Positions 44,443-54,650 are shown, counted from the first letter of the stretch. The stretch is 64,000 bases of DNA from Pacificibacter marinus (GCF_018860665.1 NZ_JAHKPK010000005.1:1-64000); one strand, 5' to 3'. Notes: generated by a model not told the origin, from the sequence alone. A program made the numbers and translations.

Positions 44443-45107
44443 CCAAACTTGTTATCTTTGATGTCGACGGCACTTTGGTCGACAGTCAGGCGCATATCAT
44501 CGCGTCGATGACGGCGGCTTTCGAAGCGGCACAGATCGCGGTGCCCTCGCGTAATGCGATCTTGTCCATCGTAGGCCTGTCTTTGCCCTATGCGATCCGC
44601 GAGCTGGCACCCGATGTGAGCGACGCTACGATTGTGCAACTCGTCGAAGATTACAAAGCCGATTTCAATGAAAATCGTCTCAAGCAAGATGCTGTCATTC
44701 CATTGTTTGCAGGAGCTGAAGCCGCGATTGCACGACTGGCTAAACGTGAAGACATGCTATTGGCTATAGCCACAGGCAAAAGTCGTCGTGGCTTGGATGC
44801 TTTGCTTGAGATGTGGCCTTTCGCGGATCATTTCGTCAGCACGCAATGCGCGGATGATCATCCGTCCAAACCGCATCCCTCGATGGTGCAAAGCTGTTTG
44901 GCGGATTGCGATGTGACAGCGCAAAACGCTGTCGTTATTGGTGACACGACTTATGACATGGAAATGGCCCGCGCGGCCCGCGTTGCGGCTATTGGCGTGT
45001 CTTGGGGCTATCACGGTGCGGGCGCATTGAAAGACACAGGTGCCAGTATTGTAATTGATGATTTTGCAGCGCTGGATAACGCGCTTGATGAGATTTGGAA
45101 GGATTAA
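44439..45107 (+). CDS. HAD-IA phosphatase, phosphoglycolate-phosphatase-like
   Basis: The 222-residue protein has HAD motif I FDVDGTLVDS (residues 6-15), motif II ATGKSRRG (about 109), the Lys in KPHPSM and motif IV VIGDTTYDMEMARAA (about 168-182). It is 30-45% hydrophobic and soluble. ATG 44439 overlaps the rluC stop (ATGA). The family hydrolyses small phosphate esters such as 2-phosphoglycolate or sugar phosphates; the exact substrate is not resolved. It is followed after three bases by the ATP12 gene. Confidence 0.88.
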   Translation: MTKLVIFDVDGTLVDSQAHIIASMTAAFEAAQIAVPSRNAILSIVGLSLPYAIRELAPDVSDATIVQLVEDYKADFNENRLKQDAVIPLFAGAEAAIARLAKREDMLLAIATGKSRRGLDALLEMWPFADHFVSTQCADDHPSKPHPSMVQSCLADCDVTAQNAVVIGDTTYDMEMARAARVAAIGVSWGYHGAGALKDTGASIVIDDFAALDNALDEIWKD

Positions 45108-45110
45108 ACT

Positions 45111-45821
45111 GTGGCGGACTTTGCGGCCAAACGTTTTTGGAAGAACACAACTGTAGCAGCGGTTGAGGACGGGTTCACCGTGCTCTTGGATGGTCGCAAT
45201 GTGCGCACCCCGGCCAAAGCGCTTTTGGTTGTGCCGACTGAAACGATGGCTGAGCAGGTGCGTCTGGAATGGGATGCGCAAGAGGGCGAGATCGACCCGA
45301 ATGTTATGCCCTTCACCCGTGGTGCTAATGCGGCCATTGATAAAGTCAGTGTCCAGCACGCCGAGGTCGCAGATATGCTGGCGGAATACGGCGATAGTGA
45401 TCTTTTGTGTTATCGCGCGACATTTCCACAAGAACTGGTGGCCCAACAGGCGCAGGCTTGGGACCCTATTCTTGACTGGCTGCTCGACACTTACGGTGTA
45501 CGTTTGGAGACCCGCCAAGGTGTGATGCCGGTTGCTCAAAATGAAACCGCTTTGGCCAAGCTGCGCGCAAGGGTCCATGCGTTTGATAAATTTCAATTGT
45601 CAGCATTTCATGACCTCGTGTCGCTGAGTGGGTCATTGGCTTTGGGATTTGCCGCTACCGAATCATTGCACCCGCCACAAGCGCTTTGGGAACTCTCGCG
45701 GGTTGATGAGAGCTTTCAAATCGCGCAATGGGGTGAAGATGATGAGGCGACCCTTGTGGCAGACATAAAGCGCAAAAGTTTTGTGCATGCCTATGATTTT
45801 TACCATATGGCGCAAAAATAG
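45111..45821 (+). CDS. ATP12 family F1-ATPase assembly chaperone
   Basis: ATP12 proteins bind the F1 alpha subunit during ATP synthase assembly; they occur in mitochondria and alphaproteobacteria. The 236-residue protein has KRFWKNTTVAAVEDGFTVLLDGRNVRTPAK at the start, LVVPTETMAEQVRLEWDAQ, and CYRATFPQELVAQQAQAWDPILDW in the helical C-terminal part, all typical. The start is GTG 45111, three bases after the HAD stop, with GGAAGG upstream. Confidence 0.92.
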   Translation: MADFAAKRFWKNTTVAAVEDGFTVLLDGRNVRTPAKALLVVPTETMAEQVRLEWDAQEGEIDPNVMPFTRGANAAIDKVSVQHAEVADMLAEYGDSDLLCYRATFPQELVAQQAQAWDPILDWLLDTYGVRLETRQGVMPVAQNETALAKLRARVHAFDKFQLSAFHDLVSLSGSLALGFAATESLHPPQALWELSRVDESFQIAQWGEDDEATLVADIKRKSFVHAYDFYHMAQK

Positions 45822-46134
45822 CGGCAGAGCGTTATTCTGCAGGTTTGATATCTGGCTGAGCAGGCATGGAAAATGCCTTAGATATTTTTGATTTACCAAT
45901 GATTGACGCTATCTGATGCTATATTGGCGTCAGATGCAAGGCTGGCCTGTTTCGCCTCAGATTTATACTTACGCACAGTAAATATGCAAATCCGTGATCG
46001 CACACTTGACGATATGCGATGATTCCTTTCAACTTGTCCGTAGTGAAGGTGCTCACGCGCTTTTTTCGAATATTATCGGCAAAATAATGGCCGAACTAAC
46101 GTTGTAAAAAACGTACAATCAGGAAGAGGTAAAA
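45822..46134. other. Promoter region of aapJ
   Basis: No gene is seen in these 313 bases. The only clear element is the ribosome site GGAAGAGG before aapJ; an inverted repeat TGACGC...GCGTCA near 45903-45931 could form a weak hairpin at the end of the preceding operon. Confidence 0.4.
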
Positions 46135-47166
46135 ATGAAAAAATCTGTATTTATGGGTACTTTGGCTGCGGCTGGTCTCGTTGCGACAGGGGCGATGGCT
46201 CAAGACGCAGGATCATCTACGCTGGCAGCTGTGAAAGACCACGGCGCACTTAAGTGTGGTGTGAACCCAGGTACACCCGGTTTTGCTGCTCCAGATGCAA
46301 GCGGCGTTTGGAAAGGTTTTGACGTAGATCTTTGCCGCGCTGTTGCTGCTGCGATTTTCGGCGACCCTGAAAAAGTTGAATACACACCCCTGACATCTGC
46401 TGTGCGTTTCACTGCTTTGTCATCCGGCGAAGTTGACATGTTGGCACGTAACACAACATGGACATTCTCTCGCGATGTTGACCTTAAGGCAGAATTCACT
46501 GGCGTAAACTACTACGACGGCCAGGGCTTTATGATTCCAAAAGATCTTGGTGTGTCTTCTGCGAAAGAACTTGAAGGTGCGACTGTTTGTATTGAAACAG
46601 GTACAACCACCGAGTTGAACTTGGCTGACTACTTCCGCACCAATGGTATGGACTATGAGCCTGTGCCTGTAGAAAGCTTCACAGAAGCGCAAAACCAATT
46701 CCTTGCTGGTGCGTGTGACGTTTACACAACTGACGCCTCTGCTTTGGCTGCGTCTCGTGCGTCATTCGAGAACCCAAGCGATTACGTGGTTCTGCCAGAA
46801 ATCATCTCGAAAGAGCCGCTCGGCCCACTTGTACGCCACGGCGATTCCGAATGGGGTGACGTTGTACGTTGGACACTCAACGCAATGGTTTCTGCTGAAG
46901 AGCTTGGTGTGACATCTGCGAATGCCGCAGAAATGGCTGCTGGCACTGACAACCCTGAAATCAACCGTTTGCTCGGCGTTGAAGGCGAACTCGGTGCGAT
47001 GCTTGGCTTGCCAAACGACTGGGCTTTCAACGTTATCACGATGGTTGGCAACTACGGCGAAACCTTTGAGGCGAACATTGGTGAAAGCACACCAGTTGGT
47101 CTGGCTCGTGGCTTGAACGCGCTTTGGACAGAAGGTGGCCTGATCTACTCTCCACCTTTCCGCTAG
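46135..47166 (+). CDS. aapJ: General L-amino acid ABC transporter, periplasmic binding protein
   Basis: AapJ is the broad-specificity amino-acid binding protein of the Aap system. The 343-residue protein has a signal peptide (residues 1-22, ending AMAQD), then AVKDHGALKCGVNPGTPGFA, GVWKGFDVDLCRAVAAAIFGD and the C-terminal part of the AapJ/BztA group (LGLPNDWAFNVITMVGNYGE). It is longer than typical single amino-acid binding proteins, as expected for this group. A terminator after it reduces read-through to aapQ, so binding protein is made in excess. Confidence 0.95.
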   Translation: MKKSVFMGTLAAAGLVATGAMAQDAGSSTLAAVKDHGALKCGVNPGTPGFAAPDASGVWKGFDVDLCRAVAAAIFGDPEKVEYTPLTSAVRFTALSSGEVDMLARNTTWTFSRDVDLKAEFTGVNYYDGQGFMIPKDLGVSSAKELEGATVCIETGTTTELNLADYFRTNGMDYEPVPVESFTEAQNQFLAGACDVYTTDASALAASRASFENPSDYVVLPEIISKEPLGPLVRHGDSEWGDVVRWTLNAMVSAEELGVTSANAAEMAAGTDNPEINRLLGVEGELGAMLGLPNDWAFNVITMVGNYGETFEANIGESTPVGLARGLNALWTEGGLIYSPPFR

Positions 47167-47181
47167 GATTTAGTGACTATG

Positions 47182-47207
47182 GGGCGCGGATAATTCCGCG
47201 CCCTTTT
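47182..47207 (+). terminator. Partial terminator between aapJ and aapQ
   Basis: GGGCGCGGA-TAAT-TCCGCGCCC forms a perfect 9-bp stem followed by four Ts. It probably allows some read-through, as is common after binding-protein genes. Confidence 0.85.
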
Positions 47208-47305
47208 CATATCTAAACACCACTAAAATAATAAATGACCGAAACGACGAAGCGCGCCTTCATCGAATTTTGCGTCAAAAACGGGGACATGGGGGACAGT
47301 CTACA

Positions 47306-48526
47306 ATGACGACAATGATAGACCCACCAAAGGCCGATGGTTTTCGCATCAGCCAACTGCTTTACGACACACGGTACAGAGCCATAACAATCCAAGTCAT
47401 CGCTGTGATCGCCTTTGTGATGATTGCTGTTTTCTTGCTTGTGAACGTCAATCGCAACCTTGCCAGCTTGGGCAAAGAGATTGATTTCGGCTTTCTTTCA
47501 AATCCTTCCAACTACGACATTCAACAGGTTCTCGTTGACTATAGTTCGCAATCGAGCAACCTGCGCGCCGCTTATGTTGGATTGCTCAACACGCTGTTTG
47601 TTGCCTTCTTGGGCTGCATCTTGGCGACGCTTATCGGTGTGACAGCTGGTGTTTTACGTCTGTCGAAAAACTGGCTGGTTGCAAAAATCATGACTGTTTA
47701 TGTGGAAACTTTCCGCAATATTCCCGTCGTGATCTGGATCATTGCCACTATGGCTGTTTTGTCTGAAGCCTTGCCGCAACCTAGAGCCTTCCGCGGTGAA
47801 AACCCCGATGCGTCTATGTGGCTTTGGGACAGTGTTGCGGTCACAGGGCGCGGGACCTACATCCCAAGACCTGAATGGGGCGCAGGTTCTGTTTTCGTCG
47901 TTATCACCTTTTTGCTGTCGCTTGTGGCAATCTGGGCCTTTGGCCGCTGGTCTAAACGCCGCTTTGAAGCCACGGGGCAAATCTTGCCAAATGTTTGGAT
48001 TAAACTGGCGATTTTTGCTGTGCCAACCCTGTTGGTATTTTTCATCTTGGGTCGCCCGATCGCTTTGGTTTCTCCCGCGCTGAAAGGCTTTAACTTTCAA
48101 GGCGGCATTCAGCTGTCCAACTCCTTCTTGGCGTTGTGGCTGGCTCTGTCTGTTTACACGGGGTCGTTCATTGCCGAGATTGTGCGCTCTGGCATCTTGG
48201 CGATTTCCAAAGGACAATCCGAGGCCGCTTTCGCCCTGGGCATGCGTCCTTCACGCACCATGAACCTTGTGATCTTACCGCAGGCGTTGCGGGTGATCAT
48301 TCCACCGCTGATTTCACAGTTCCTGAACCTGACCAAAAACTCGTCTCTCGCTTTGGCCGTTGGTTACCAAGACTTGCGCGCCACTTTGGGCGGGACGACG
48401 ATGAACAACACCGGCCGCGAGTTGGAATGTATGCTGTTGATGATGATGATTTATCTCGTTGTTTCACTGCTGATTTCATCCGGCATGAACGTCTACAACA
48501 AATCCATGAAATTGAAGGAGCGCTAA
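47306..48526 (+). CDS. aapQ: General L-amino acid ABC transporter permease AapQ
   Basis: AapQ (about 406 residues) is one of the two permeases of the importer. It has an extended N-terminal hydrophobic region (about 30-60), further membrane segments, and the C-terminal permease domain with the EAA-type loop QSEAAFALGMRPSRTMNLVILPQALRVIIPP near residue 320. I choose ATG 47306 with the GGGGG site upstream over the frame extension from 47270. It ends one base before the aapM start. Confidence 0.94.
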   Translation: MTTMIDPPKADGFRISQLLYDTRYRAITIQVIAVIAFVMIAVFLLVNVNRNLASLGKEIDFGFLSNPSNYDIQQVLVDYSSQSSNLRAAYVGLLNTLFVAFLGCILATLIGVTAGVLRLSKNWLVAKIMTVYVETFRNIPVVIWIIATMAVLSEALPQPRAFRGENPDASMWLWDSVAVTGRGTYIPRPEWGAGSVFVVITFLLSLVAIWAFGRWSKRRFEATGQILPNVWIKLAIFAVPTLLVFFILGRPIALVSPALKGFNFQGGIQLSNSFLALWLALSVYTGSFIAEIVRSGILAISKGQSEAAFALGMRPSRTMNLVILPQALRVIIPPLISQFLNLTKNSSLALAVGYQDLRATLGGTTMNNTGRELECMLLMMMIYLVVSLLISSGMNVYNKSMKLKER

Positions 48527-48527
48527 G

Positions 48528-49832
48528 ATGACGGATCAAAAATCGACCATCGCCTTTGTGCGCACTCACATGTTGGAACAACTGCCGCCCCCACGCGGTG
48601 AAGTTGGCCCTGCTAAATGGATCAAAGAAAACTTATTTTCTGGCTGGTTCAATACCATTCTGACGCTTCTTTCGGTCTTCGTGATCTATTCGGCTTTGTC
48701 TTCAATCATCCCGTGGATGTTTGGCGGCGTGTGGAATGCAAGTTCCTTGGCGGAATGTCGTGAAATTCTAGACGGCGCTCATGCGGCTTGTTGGGCTGTT
48801 ATCAATGAACGTTGGCAGCAGATTTTCTATGGCACGTTCTTTCCGTCCTCTGAATACTGGCGCACCCATGTTGCCTTTGTCTTGTTGCTTGTTGCTATTG
48901 CACCTGTGCTGTTTGAAACCGTGCCACGCAAGCTGTTGTTCGTCACAGTGGTCTATCCGTTTTTGATGGTCTGGCTGATCTGGGGCGGGTCTTTGTGGGG
49001 GCCGATTGGCGTCGCTGCAGGGTTTATCGTGGCTTATTACGCGGGCAAGATTGCAAGCGGCTACACAGGTTCTGGCCTTTCCGCGTTGATCGCGGTTGTT
49101 GCCGCACTGGTCTGGTGGTTCTTGATTGGCCCACTTGTTGTCGGCGGGCTGAATAGTGTTGCCCCACTGTTTCCGTTGCGCGAAATCCAAAGCCGTGAAC
49201 TTGGTGGCTTCGTGATCTCTATGATTATCGGTGTCTCAGGTATCGCACTGTCTTTGCCGATTGGCATCGTCTTGGCGCTGGGGCGTAAGTCTGATTTACC
49301 GCTCGTCAAAATGATGTGTGTGGGCTTTATCGAGTTCTTCCGCGGCGTGCCTTTGATCACTTTGTTGTTCACAGCGTCTTTGTTGTTGAACTACTTCTTG
49401 CCGCCCTCTGTGACCTTTGATCTGACAGTGCGTGTGATCGTTATGGTTACGATTTTCTCAAGCGCTTACATGGCCGAAGTGATCCGTGGTGGCTTGGCGG
49501 CTTTGCCGAAAGGTCAATACGAGGCTGCTGACGCTTTGGGCTTGGATTACTGGCAAGCTCAAAGATTAATCATTATGCCGCAGGCTTTGAAGATTTCGAT
49601 CCCTGGTATCGTGAACACTTTCATTGGCCTGTTCAAAGACACCACTTTGGTCTTCTTTATTGGTATCTTTGACATGTTGGCGGCGGCTCAATCTATTCGC
49701 GCCAACTCGGAATGGAACGGCATCACATGGGAATTGTACATCTTCATCGGACTAATCTTTTGGGTCTGCTGTTTTTCAATGTCCCGTTATTCGCAGTGGC
49801 TGGAGCAAAAGCTTCGCACCGATCATCGTTAA
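48528..49832 (+). CDS. aapM: General L-amino acid ABC transporter permease AapM
   Basis: AapM (434 residues) pairs with AapQ. It has a membrane-rich N-terminal half and a C-terminal permease domain with YEAADALGLDYWQAQRLIIMPQALKISIPG, the ATPase-docking loop. AAGGAG precedes ATG 48528, one base after the aapQ stop. The N-terminal extension compared with simple amino-acid permeases is usual for the AapQM/BztBC pair. Confidence 0.95.
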   Translation: MTDQKSTIAFVRTHMLEQLPPPRGEVGPAKWIKENLFSGWFNTILTLLSVFVIYSALSSIIPWMFGGVWNASSLAECREILDGAHAACWAVINERWQQIFYGTFFPSSEYWRTHVAFVLLLVAIAPVLFETVPRKLLFVTVVYPFLMVWLIWGGSLWGPIGVAAGFIVAYYAGKIASGYTGSGLSALIAVVAALVWWFLIGPLVVGGLNSVAPLFPLREIQSRELGGFVISMIIGVSGIALSLPIGIVLALGRKSDLPLVKMMCVGFIEFFRGVPLITLLFTASLLLNYFLPPSVTFDLTVRVIVMVTIFSSAYMAEVIRGGLAALPKGQYEAADALGLDYWQAQRLIIMPQALKISIPGIVNTFIGLFKDTTLVFFIGIFDMLAAAQSIRANSEWNGITWELYIFIGLIFWVCCFSMSRYSQWLEQKLRTDHR

Positions 49833-49847
49833 GAAAGGAGACTATCT

Positions 49848-50639
49848 ATGTCTACTGAAACTCTAGACCGCGTCGTCGACCGTAGCAAAATGAACGTCTC
49901 TGATGAGGTGGCGATTCAGATCACCAATATGAACAAATGGTATGGTGATTTCCACGTTCTGCGTGACATCAACCTGACCGTTCAACGTGGTGAGCGTATC
50001 GTTATCGCAGGCCCATCAGGGTCAGGCAAATCCACGATGATCCGCTGTATCAACCGTTTGGAAGAGCACCAGAAGGGGCAGATCATTGTCGACGGCACTG
50101 AACTGTCCTCAGACCTCAAGAACATCGACAAGATCCGCTCAGAAGTTGGCATGTGCTTTCAGCACTTCAACCTCTTCCCGCATCTGACGATTCTTGAGAA
50201 TTGTACTTTGGCGCCAATGTGGGTGCGTAAAACCCCGAAAAAGGAAGCCGAAGAATTGGCGATGCATTTCCTTGAAAAGGTGAAAATCCCTGATCAAGCG
50301 AACAAATACCCCGGTATGTTGTCAGGTGGTCAGCAGCAGCGTGTGGCGATTGCGCGCTCTTTGTGCATGCAGCCACGTATCATGCTGTTTGACGAGCCGA
50401 CATCGGCGCTTGACCCTGAGATGATCAAAGAGGTGCTCGACACCATGATCGAGCTCGCGGAAGAGGGCATGACTATGCTTTGCGTGACGCACGAGATGGG
50501 CTTTGCCCGTCAGGTGGCCAACCGCGTGATCTTTATGGACCAAGGTCAGATCGTTGAACAAAACGAACCAGAAGAGTTCTTTAACAATCCAAAATCAGAG
50601 CGGACCAAATTGTTCCTCAGTCAGATTTTGGGTCACTAA
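49848..50639 (+). CDS. aapP: General L-amino acid ABC transporter ATP-binding protein
   Basis: AapP (263 residues) is the ATPase: Walker [11 protein letters not shown]-loop [10 protein letters not shown], signature LSGGQQQR, Walker [16 protein letters not shown] and H-loop VTHEMGFA. It is closely related to the polar amino-acid ATPases such as GlnQ. AAAGGAG is upstream of ATG 49848. A strong bidirectional terminator follows. Confidence 0.96.
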   Translation: MSTETLDRVVDRSKMNVSDEVAIQITNMNKWYGDFHVLRDINLTVQRGERIVIAGPSGSGKSTMIRCINRLEEHQKGQIIVDGTELSSDLKNIDKIRSEVGMCFQHFNLFPHLTILENCTLAPMWVRKTPKKEAEELAMHFLEKVKIPDQANKYPGMLSGGQQQRVAIARSLCMQPRIMLFDEPTSALDPEMIKEVLDTMIELAEEGMTMLCVTHEMGFARQVANRVIFMDQGQIVEQNEPEEFFNNPKSERTKLFLSQILGH

Positions 50640-50661
50640 GGCTTTCAACCAAACAAAGGAA

Positions 50662-50686
50662 AAGGCGCCGCTGGGCGCCTTTTTTT
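50662..50686. terminator. Bidirectional terminator between aapP and sixA
   Basis: AAGGCGCC-GCTG-GGCGCCTT is an 8-bp stem with Ts downstream on the plus strand (50680-50686) and a T-run on the minus strand, so it serves both converging genes. Confidence 0.9.
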
Positions 50687-50708
50687 ATGGGGCTATCAAG
50701 TGAATAGT

Positions 50709-51218
50709 TCAGTCACTGAGCTCACGGGGTACGCAGAAATCCAAAATAGTATTTTCCCCGAATCGAACCTGTGACCAATTGTCAGCCGCGACATCAAACA
50801 CAGTTGTCGCACAGGTAGGGTAGCGTGCGAAATCTGCATGTGCGGGCGATGTCTTGGCAAAACGCGCTGCAAAGTCACCGATCCCTGGGTTATGTGCAAT
50901 CATGATAACAGTCTGGCCTCCCGCGCTTCGCAGTTGTTGCAAAATGCGATCACTTGATGCGAGGTAAAGCCCTTGATGAAACAAACACTCCGTGTCGCCC
51001 GTCGAGGCGGTCTCTTGGATGCGTGACCATGTCTCTTGAGTTCTACGCGCGACCGAGATCATGGCTTGGTCAGGGTGGTAGCCCTTTGCTGACAGCCATC
51101 GCCCCACGCGGTCTGCATCGCGTTGTCCGCGTGTGTTTAGAGGGCGGTCAATGTCGTCAAGCAAAGGGTCGTCCCAGCTTGATTTCGCATGCCGCGTCAG
51201 GATCAGCCGCAACCTCAT
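50709..51218 (-). CDS. sixA: SixA-type phosphohistidine phosphatase family protein
   Basis: The 169-residue protein belongs to the histidine phosphatase superfamily with the short SixA layout: LTRHAKSSWDDP (RHA signature, residues 8-19), LNTRGQRDADRVG and the second His in IAHNPGIGDFA near 108. SixA removes phosphate from phosphohistidine of signalling proteins; in other cases the target is unknown. The argB stop is directly adjacent (argB lies upstream on this strand) so they may be cotranscribed. Confidence 0.85.
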   Translation of the reverse strand: MRLRLILTRHAKSSWDDPLLDDIDRPLNTRGQRDADRVGRWLSAKGYHPDQAMISVARRTQETWSRIQETASTGDTECLFHQGLYLASSDRILQQLRSAGGQTVIMIAHNPGIGDFAARFAKTSPAHADFARYPTCATTVFDVAADNWSQVRFGENTILDFCVPRELSD

Positions 51219-52100
51219 CTAGGCGTTAGATAATGGATCGGCGTTGCGGATCAAAGATCCCGCACCGTGTTCAGTGAACAGCTCAAGCAAGCAAGCATTC
51301 GGCGCACGGCCATCCAAGATAACCACCGCACGCACGCCATCGGCCAAAGCCGCCAGTGCCGTTTCGGTTTTGGGGATCATGCCGCCAGCGATTACGCCAT
51401 CTTCTGTGAACTTGCGGATCATATCTGAATCAAGTGAAGTCATTACCGCGCCATCCGCGCCTTTGACGCCTGACACATCTGTCAAAAGCAACAAACGATC
51501 CGCGTTGAGCGCACCAGCGATAGCACCCGCAGCGGTGTCGCCGTTGACGTTAAAGGTCTCTCCATTGCGGCCAAAGCCCAAGGGCGCGATCACGGGGATT
51601 AGACCCGCTTGACCCAGTTCGTCGATGATGGATGGGTCCATGTCCGTGGGGGTGCCGACAAAGCCAAGATCGGGGTTCGTTTGTTCGCAGATCATCAGAT
51701 TGGCGTCTTTGCCAGAAATGCCCACCGCGCGGCCACCTTGGCTGTTGATCGCTTGCACGATGCGCTTGTTCACAAGGCCTGACAGCACCATCTCGACAAC
51801 TTCTACCGTGGCTTTATCTGTCACGCGTTTGCCGTTGACGAACTCGGATTTGATGTTCAGATCGGCCAGCATTTTGTTGATCATCGGACCGCCACCATGC
51901 ACGACCACAGGCTTGACGCCGACTTGCTGCATCAAAACGACATCGCGCGCAAAGCTTTCCATGGCCTCGTCAGACCCCATTGCGTTGCCGCCCAATTTGA
52001 TGACCACAGTGGCGCCTTCATAGCGCTGCAAATAGGGCAGGGCTTGGGACAATGTGCGGGCGGTGGCGATCCAGTCTCGGTTCATGTCTTGTGTCTTCAT
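51219..52100 (-). CDS. argB: Acetylglutamate kinase
   Basis: ArgB phosphorylates N-acetylglutamate in arginine synthesis. The 293-residue enzyme has [12 protein letters not shown] near residue 35, [14 protein letters not shown] near 65, the [20 protein letters not shown] stretch and the nucleotide-binding [15 protein letters not shown] near 205. The N-terminal extension before the kinase core and the C-terminal arginine-site pattern (GGMIPK) suggest a hexameric, arginine-inhibited form. It is followed without spacer by sixA. Confidence 0.95.
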   Translation of the reverse strand: MKTQDMNRDWIATARTLSQALPYLQRYEGATVVIKLGGNAMGSDEAMESFARDVVLMQQVGVKPVVVHGGGPMINKMLADLNIKSEFVNGKRVTDKATVEVVEMVLSGLVNKRIVQAINSQGGRAVGISGKDANLMICEQTNPDLGFVGTPTDMDPSIIDELGQAGLIPVIAPLGFGRNGETFNVNGDTAAGAIAGALNADRLLLLTDVSGVKGADGAVMTSLDSDMIRKFTEDGVIAGGMIPKTETALAALADGVRAVVILDGRAPNACLLELFTEHGAGSLIRNADPLSNA

Positions 52101-52171
52101 GGCTTAGAGGTCCAAAGGGTTATGTCCGATTGAGTGTATGCCATCGATGCGGCACCTCACAAGATAAACGG

Positions 52172-52819
52172 TTATTCCAGCGTTGAAATGACGGCACGAA
52201 GTATATCGATGCCCCAGCCTTTTTCCGAGGATGTCACGATCAACTCTGGGTAGGCCGCGGGATGTTTGGACACAGCCTCGCGGGTTTGCGCCAAATTTTT
52301 CTCGCGTTCGGCGTCTTTCACTTTGTCGGCCTTGGTCATAACAACCTGAAAGGTCACGGCAGAGCGATCAAGCAAAGACATGATTTCTTCGTCCACGGCT
52401 TTCACGCCGTGACGACTGTCGATCAGCACAAAAGCGCGGCGCAAAGTCGCGCGGCCAGACAGGTAGGCTTTCAATAAACGTTGCCATTTTGCGACCGTGT
52501 CTTTGGGCGCTTTGGCAAAGCCATATCCTGGAAGATCGACCACATAATGGCTGTCAGCACAGGTGAAAAAGTTAATTTCTTGCGTGCGGCCAGGGGTGTT
52601 AGACGCACGCGCCAAGGCTTTGCGGCCTGTCAGCGCATTGATCAAAGTTGATTTGCCAACGTTCGAGCGACCTGCAAAGCAAATTTCTATGCGGTCATCA
52701 GGCGGCATGCCGTCCATGGCAACCACGCCTTTAACAAAGTCAGTTTCGCCAGAAAAGAGGAGGCGACCCTTCTCGAGGGCCGCCGCATCTGGTTCCGCAA
52801 TGGGAAATGTTAGTTTCAT
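52172..52819 (-). CDS. engB: Ribosome biogenesis GTPase EngB/YsxC
   Basis: EngB (215 residues) is a small GTPase needed for 50S assembly. G1 GRSNVGKST, switch residues TPGRTQEINFF, G3 DLPGYGFAKA, G4 TKADK and G5 SSEKG are in order. I use ATG 52819, 16 bases after the yidC stop; the frame is open to 52888 but would run into yidC. It is coupled to yidC in one operon. Confidence 0.95.
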   Translation of the reverse strand: MKLTFPIAEPDAAALEKGRLLFSGETDFVKGVVAMDGMPPDDRIEICFAGRSNVGKSTLINALTGRKALARASNTPGRTQEINFFTCADSHYVVDLPGYGFAKAPKDTVAKWQRLLKAYLSGRATLRRAFVLIDSRHGVKAVDEEIMSLLDRSAVTFQVVMTKADKVKDAEREKNLAQTREAVSKHPAAYPELIVTSSEKGWGIDILRAVISTLE

Positions 52820-52835
52820 AGGGGTGATACGGCCC

Positions 52836-54650
52836 TTAGGCCGAACCTTCCTTTTTCTTGAGGCGCAGGGACTTTTTAATATTGGCAAAAAGTTCTGGTT
52901 TGTGACCGTGGCTACGCATGATGAGATATTGCTGAGTAAAGGTAATCATGTTGTTAGATATCCAGTACAGCACGAGGCCAGAGGCAAAGCTACCGAGCAT
53001 GAACATGAACACCCACGGCATCCACGCAAAGATCATGGCTTGTGCAGGATCGGTGGGTGCAGGGTTAAGTTTTTGCTGTAACCACATGGAAATACCCAGC
53101 AGGATTGGCAGAATGCCAAGACTGATAAAGGCGAAAATTGATGTTGGGTCTGGCGGCGCAAAGGACAACAGACCGAATAAGTTCAAGATCGAACTTGGAT
53201 CTGGGGCCGACAAATCGCGAATCCAACCGACCCAAGGGGCGTGCCGAAGTTCAATCGTTACGAAAATCACCTTGTAGAGAGAGAAAAACACAGGAATTTG
53301 CAAGATCAATGGCAAACACCCAGAGGCAGGGTTCACTTTGTTTTTCTTGTAGAGCTCCATCATGCCCTTTTGAAGCTTCTCGCGGTCATCTCCAGCTTCT
53401 TCTTTCATCTTTTCCATCTCTGGCTGCAGTTCTTTCATGCGTGCCATAGAGACGTAAGATTTATAGGCGAGCGGGAACATGATGCCTTTGATCAACACCG
53501 TCAGAGCAATAATGGACCAGCCCATATTGCCAATGAGGCCGTTGATGGCGTGCAGCAAGCGGAAGATCGGTTGGGTAAAGAAGAAGAAAATGCCCCAGTC
53601 AATGGAGTAGATGAAGCGGTAAACCCCCAAATCATCTTGATAGCCTTTGATGGCTTCCCATTCTTTGGCGCCTGCAAAAAGATATGTGGTGTTTTGCACC
53701 GAAGCACCAGGTTCAACAACTTGGGCCGGCAAACGAGATTCAACTTGGTAGATTTCTGATCCGGGAACAAATTTTACAACGGATGTGAAGCTTTGGCCCG
53801 GTTGTGGAACCAAAGAGGTCATCCAGTTTTTATCTGTAAAGCCAAGCCAGCCGTTTTCTTCGACTTGTTCGATGGACACATTTCCACCTTCGCGTGCATC
53901 AAAGTCGTAATCGGCGATATCTTTGTAATCGGCTTCCTCAAGGTCTTTGTCGGCTTGACGGACAAGGCCTTCGTGCAGCACGAAATATTTGGATACATCA
54001 GGCGTGCCGTGGCGCGCGACAATGCCGTAAGCGGCCAAGCGGGCCGCATCAGTGCCGTCGTTTTCAACGGATTGCGTGATCGAGAACATGTAATCTGTAT
54101 CGATCGCGATTGTGCGACGGAAGGTCAGGCCTTTGGTGTTTGTCCAAGCGAGTGTAATCGGCGTGTCAACTGTGAGTGTCTCGCCAGCTTCAACAGACCA
54201 GACTGTATTGGCGCCAGGCACATCATCTTGGTCAAGATCACCACCGGGTGCCCAGCCGTAAACGGCATAATAGGGCGCATCGGTGCCAACCGGTGTCAGC
54301 AGGGTCACGATTTCATCGCTGTCGATGTCGACAGTGTAATCTTTCAACGACAGGTCGTCGATGCGACCGCCTGCCAATGAGATCGACCCTTGTACGCGAT
54401 CTGTTTCAATCGTCACGCGAGGGGCTTGTTCGGCTGTACTTGGGACTGCGGTCGTTGCATCGATCACGATGTCGCCGCTGTCCGTACTCGGAGGTGCGAG
54501 GGCAATTGAGCCATCACTTGTCTCAAGCACGTTTGTTGAAGTCACAGATGCTGTTGGCTCTTGGGCAGGAAAAAACACCTGCCAGCCCAGTAACACGATC
54601 CCGCTGAGTACTACTGCGAGGATCAGGTTCTTATTTTGATCGTCCATCAC
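52836..54650 (-). CDS. yidC: Membrane protein insertase YidC
   Basis: YidC inserts proteins into the inner membrane, alone or with Sec. The 604-residue protein has an N-terminal helix (about 8-26), a large periplasmic domain (about 60-350) and the C-terminal insertase core (about 370-590) with FPLAYKSYVSMARMKELQPEM, the cytoplasmic coiled region, SGCLPLILQIPVFFSLYKVI and FASGLVLYWISNNMITFTQQYLIMR. The start is ATG 54650 or the next ATG at 54647; both fit. A 16-base palindrome lies about 75 bases upstream. Confidence 0.97.
   Translation of the reverse strand: MMDDQNKNLILAVVLSGIVLLGWQVFFPAQEPTASVTSTNVLETSDGSIALAPPSTDSGDIVIDATTAVPSTAEQAPRVTIETDRVQGSISLAGGRIDDLSLKDYTVDIDSDEIVTLLTPVGTDAPYYAVYGWAPGGDLDQDDVPGANTVWSVEAGETLTVDTPITLAWTNTKGLTFRRTIAIDTDYMFSITQSVENDGTDAARLAAYGIVARHGTPDVSKYFVLHEGLVRQADKDLEEADYKDIADYDFDAREGGNVSIEQVEENGWLGFTDKNWMTSLVPQPGQSFTSVVKFVPGSEIYQVESRLPAQVVEPGASVQNTTYLFAGAKEWEAIKGYQDDLGVYRFIYSIDWGIFFFFTQPIFRLLHAINGLIGNMGWSIIALTVLIKGIMFPLAYKSYVSMARMKELQPEMEKMKEEAGDDREKLQKGMMELYKKNKVNPASGCLPLILQIPVFFSLYKVIFVTIELRHAPWVGWIRDLSAPDPSSILNLFGLLSFAPPDPTSIFAFISLGILPILLGISMWLQQKLNPAPTDPAQAMIFAWMPWVFMFMLGSFASGLVLYWISNNMITFTQQYLIMRSHGHKPELFANIKKSLRLKKKEGSA

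Noticed and set aside
44757-45596. Minus-strand frame of 279 codons across the HAD and ATP12 genes
   Set aside because: Spans two well-supported plus-strand genes; a product rich in His, Arg and Ile with no known motif.
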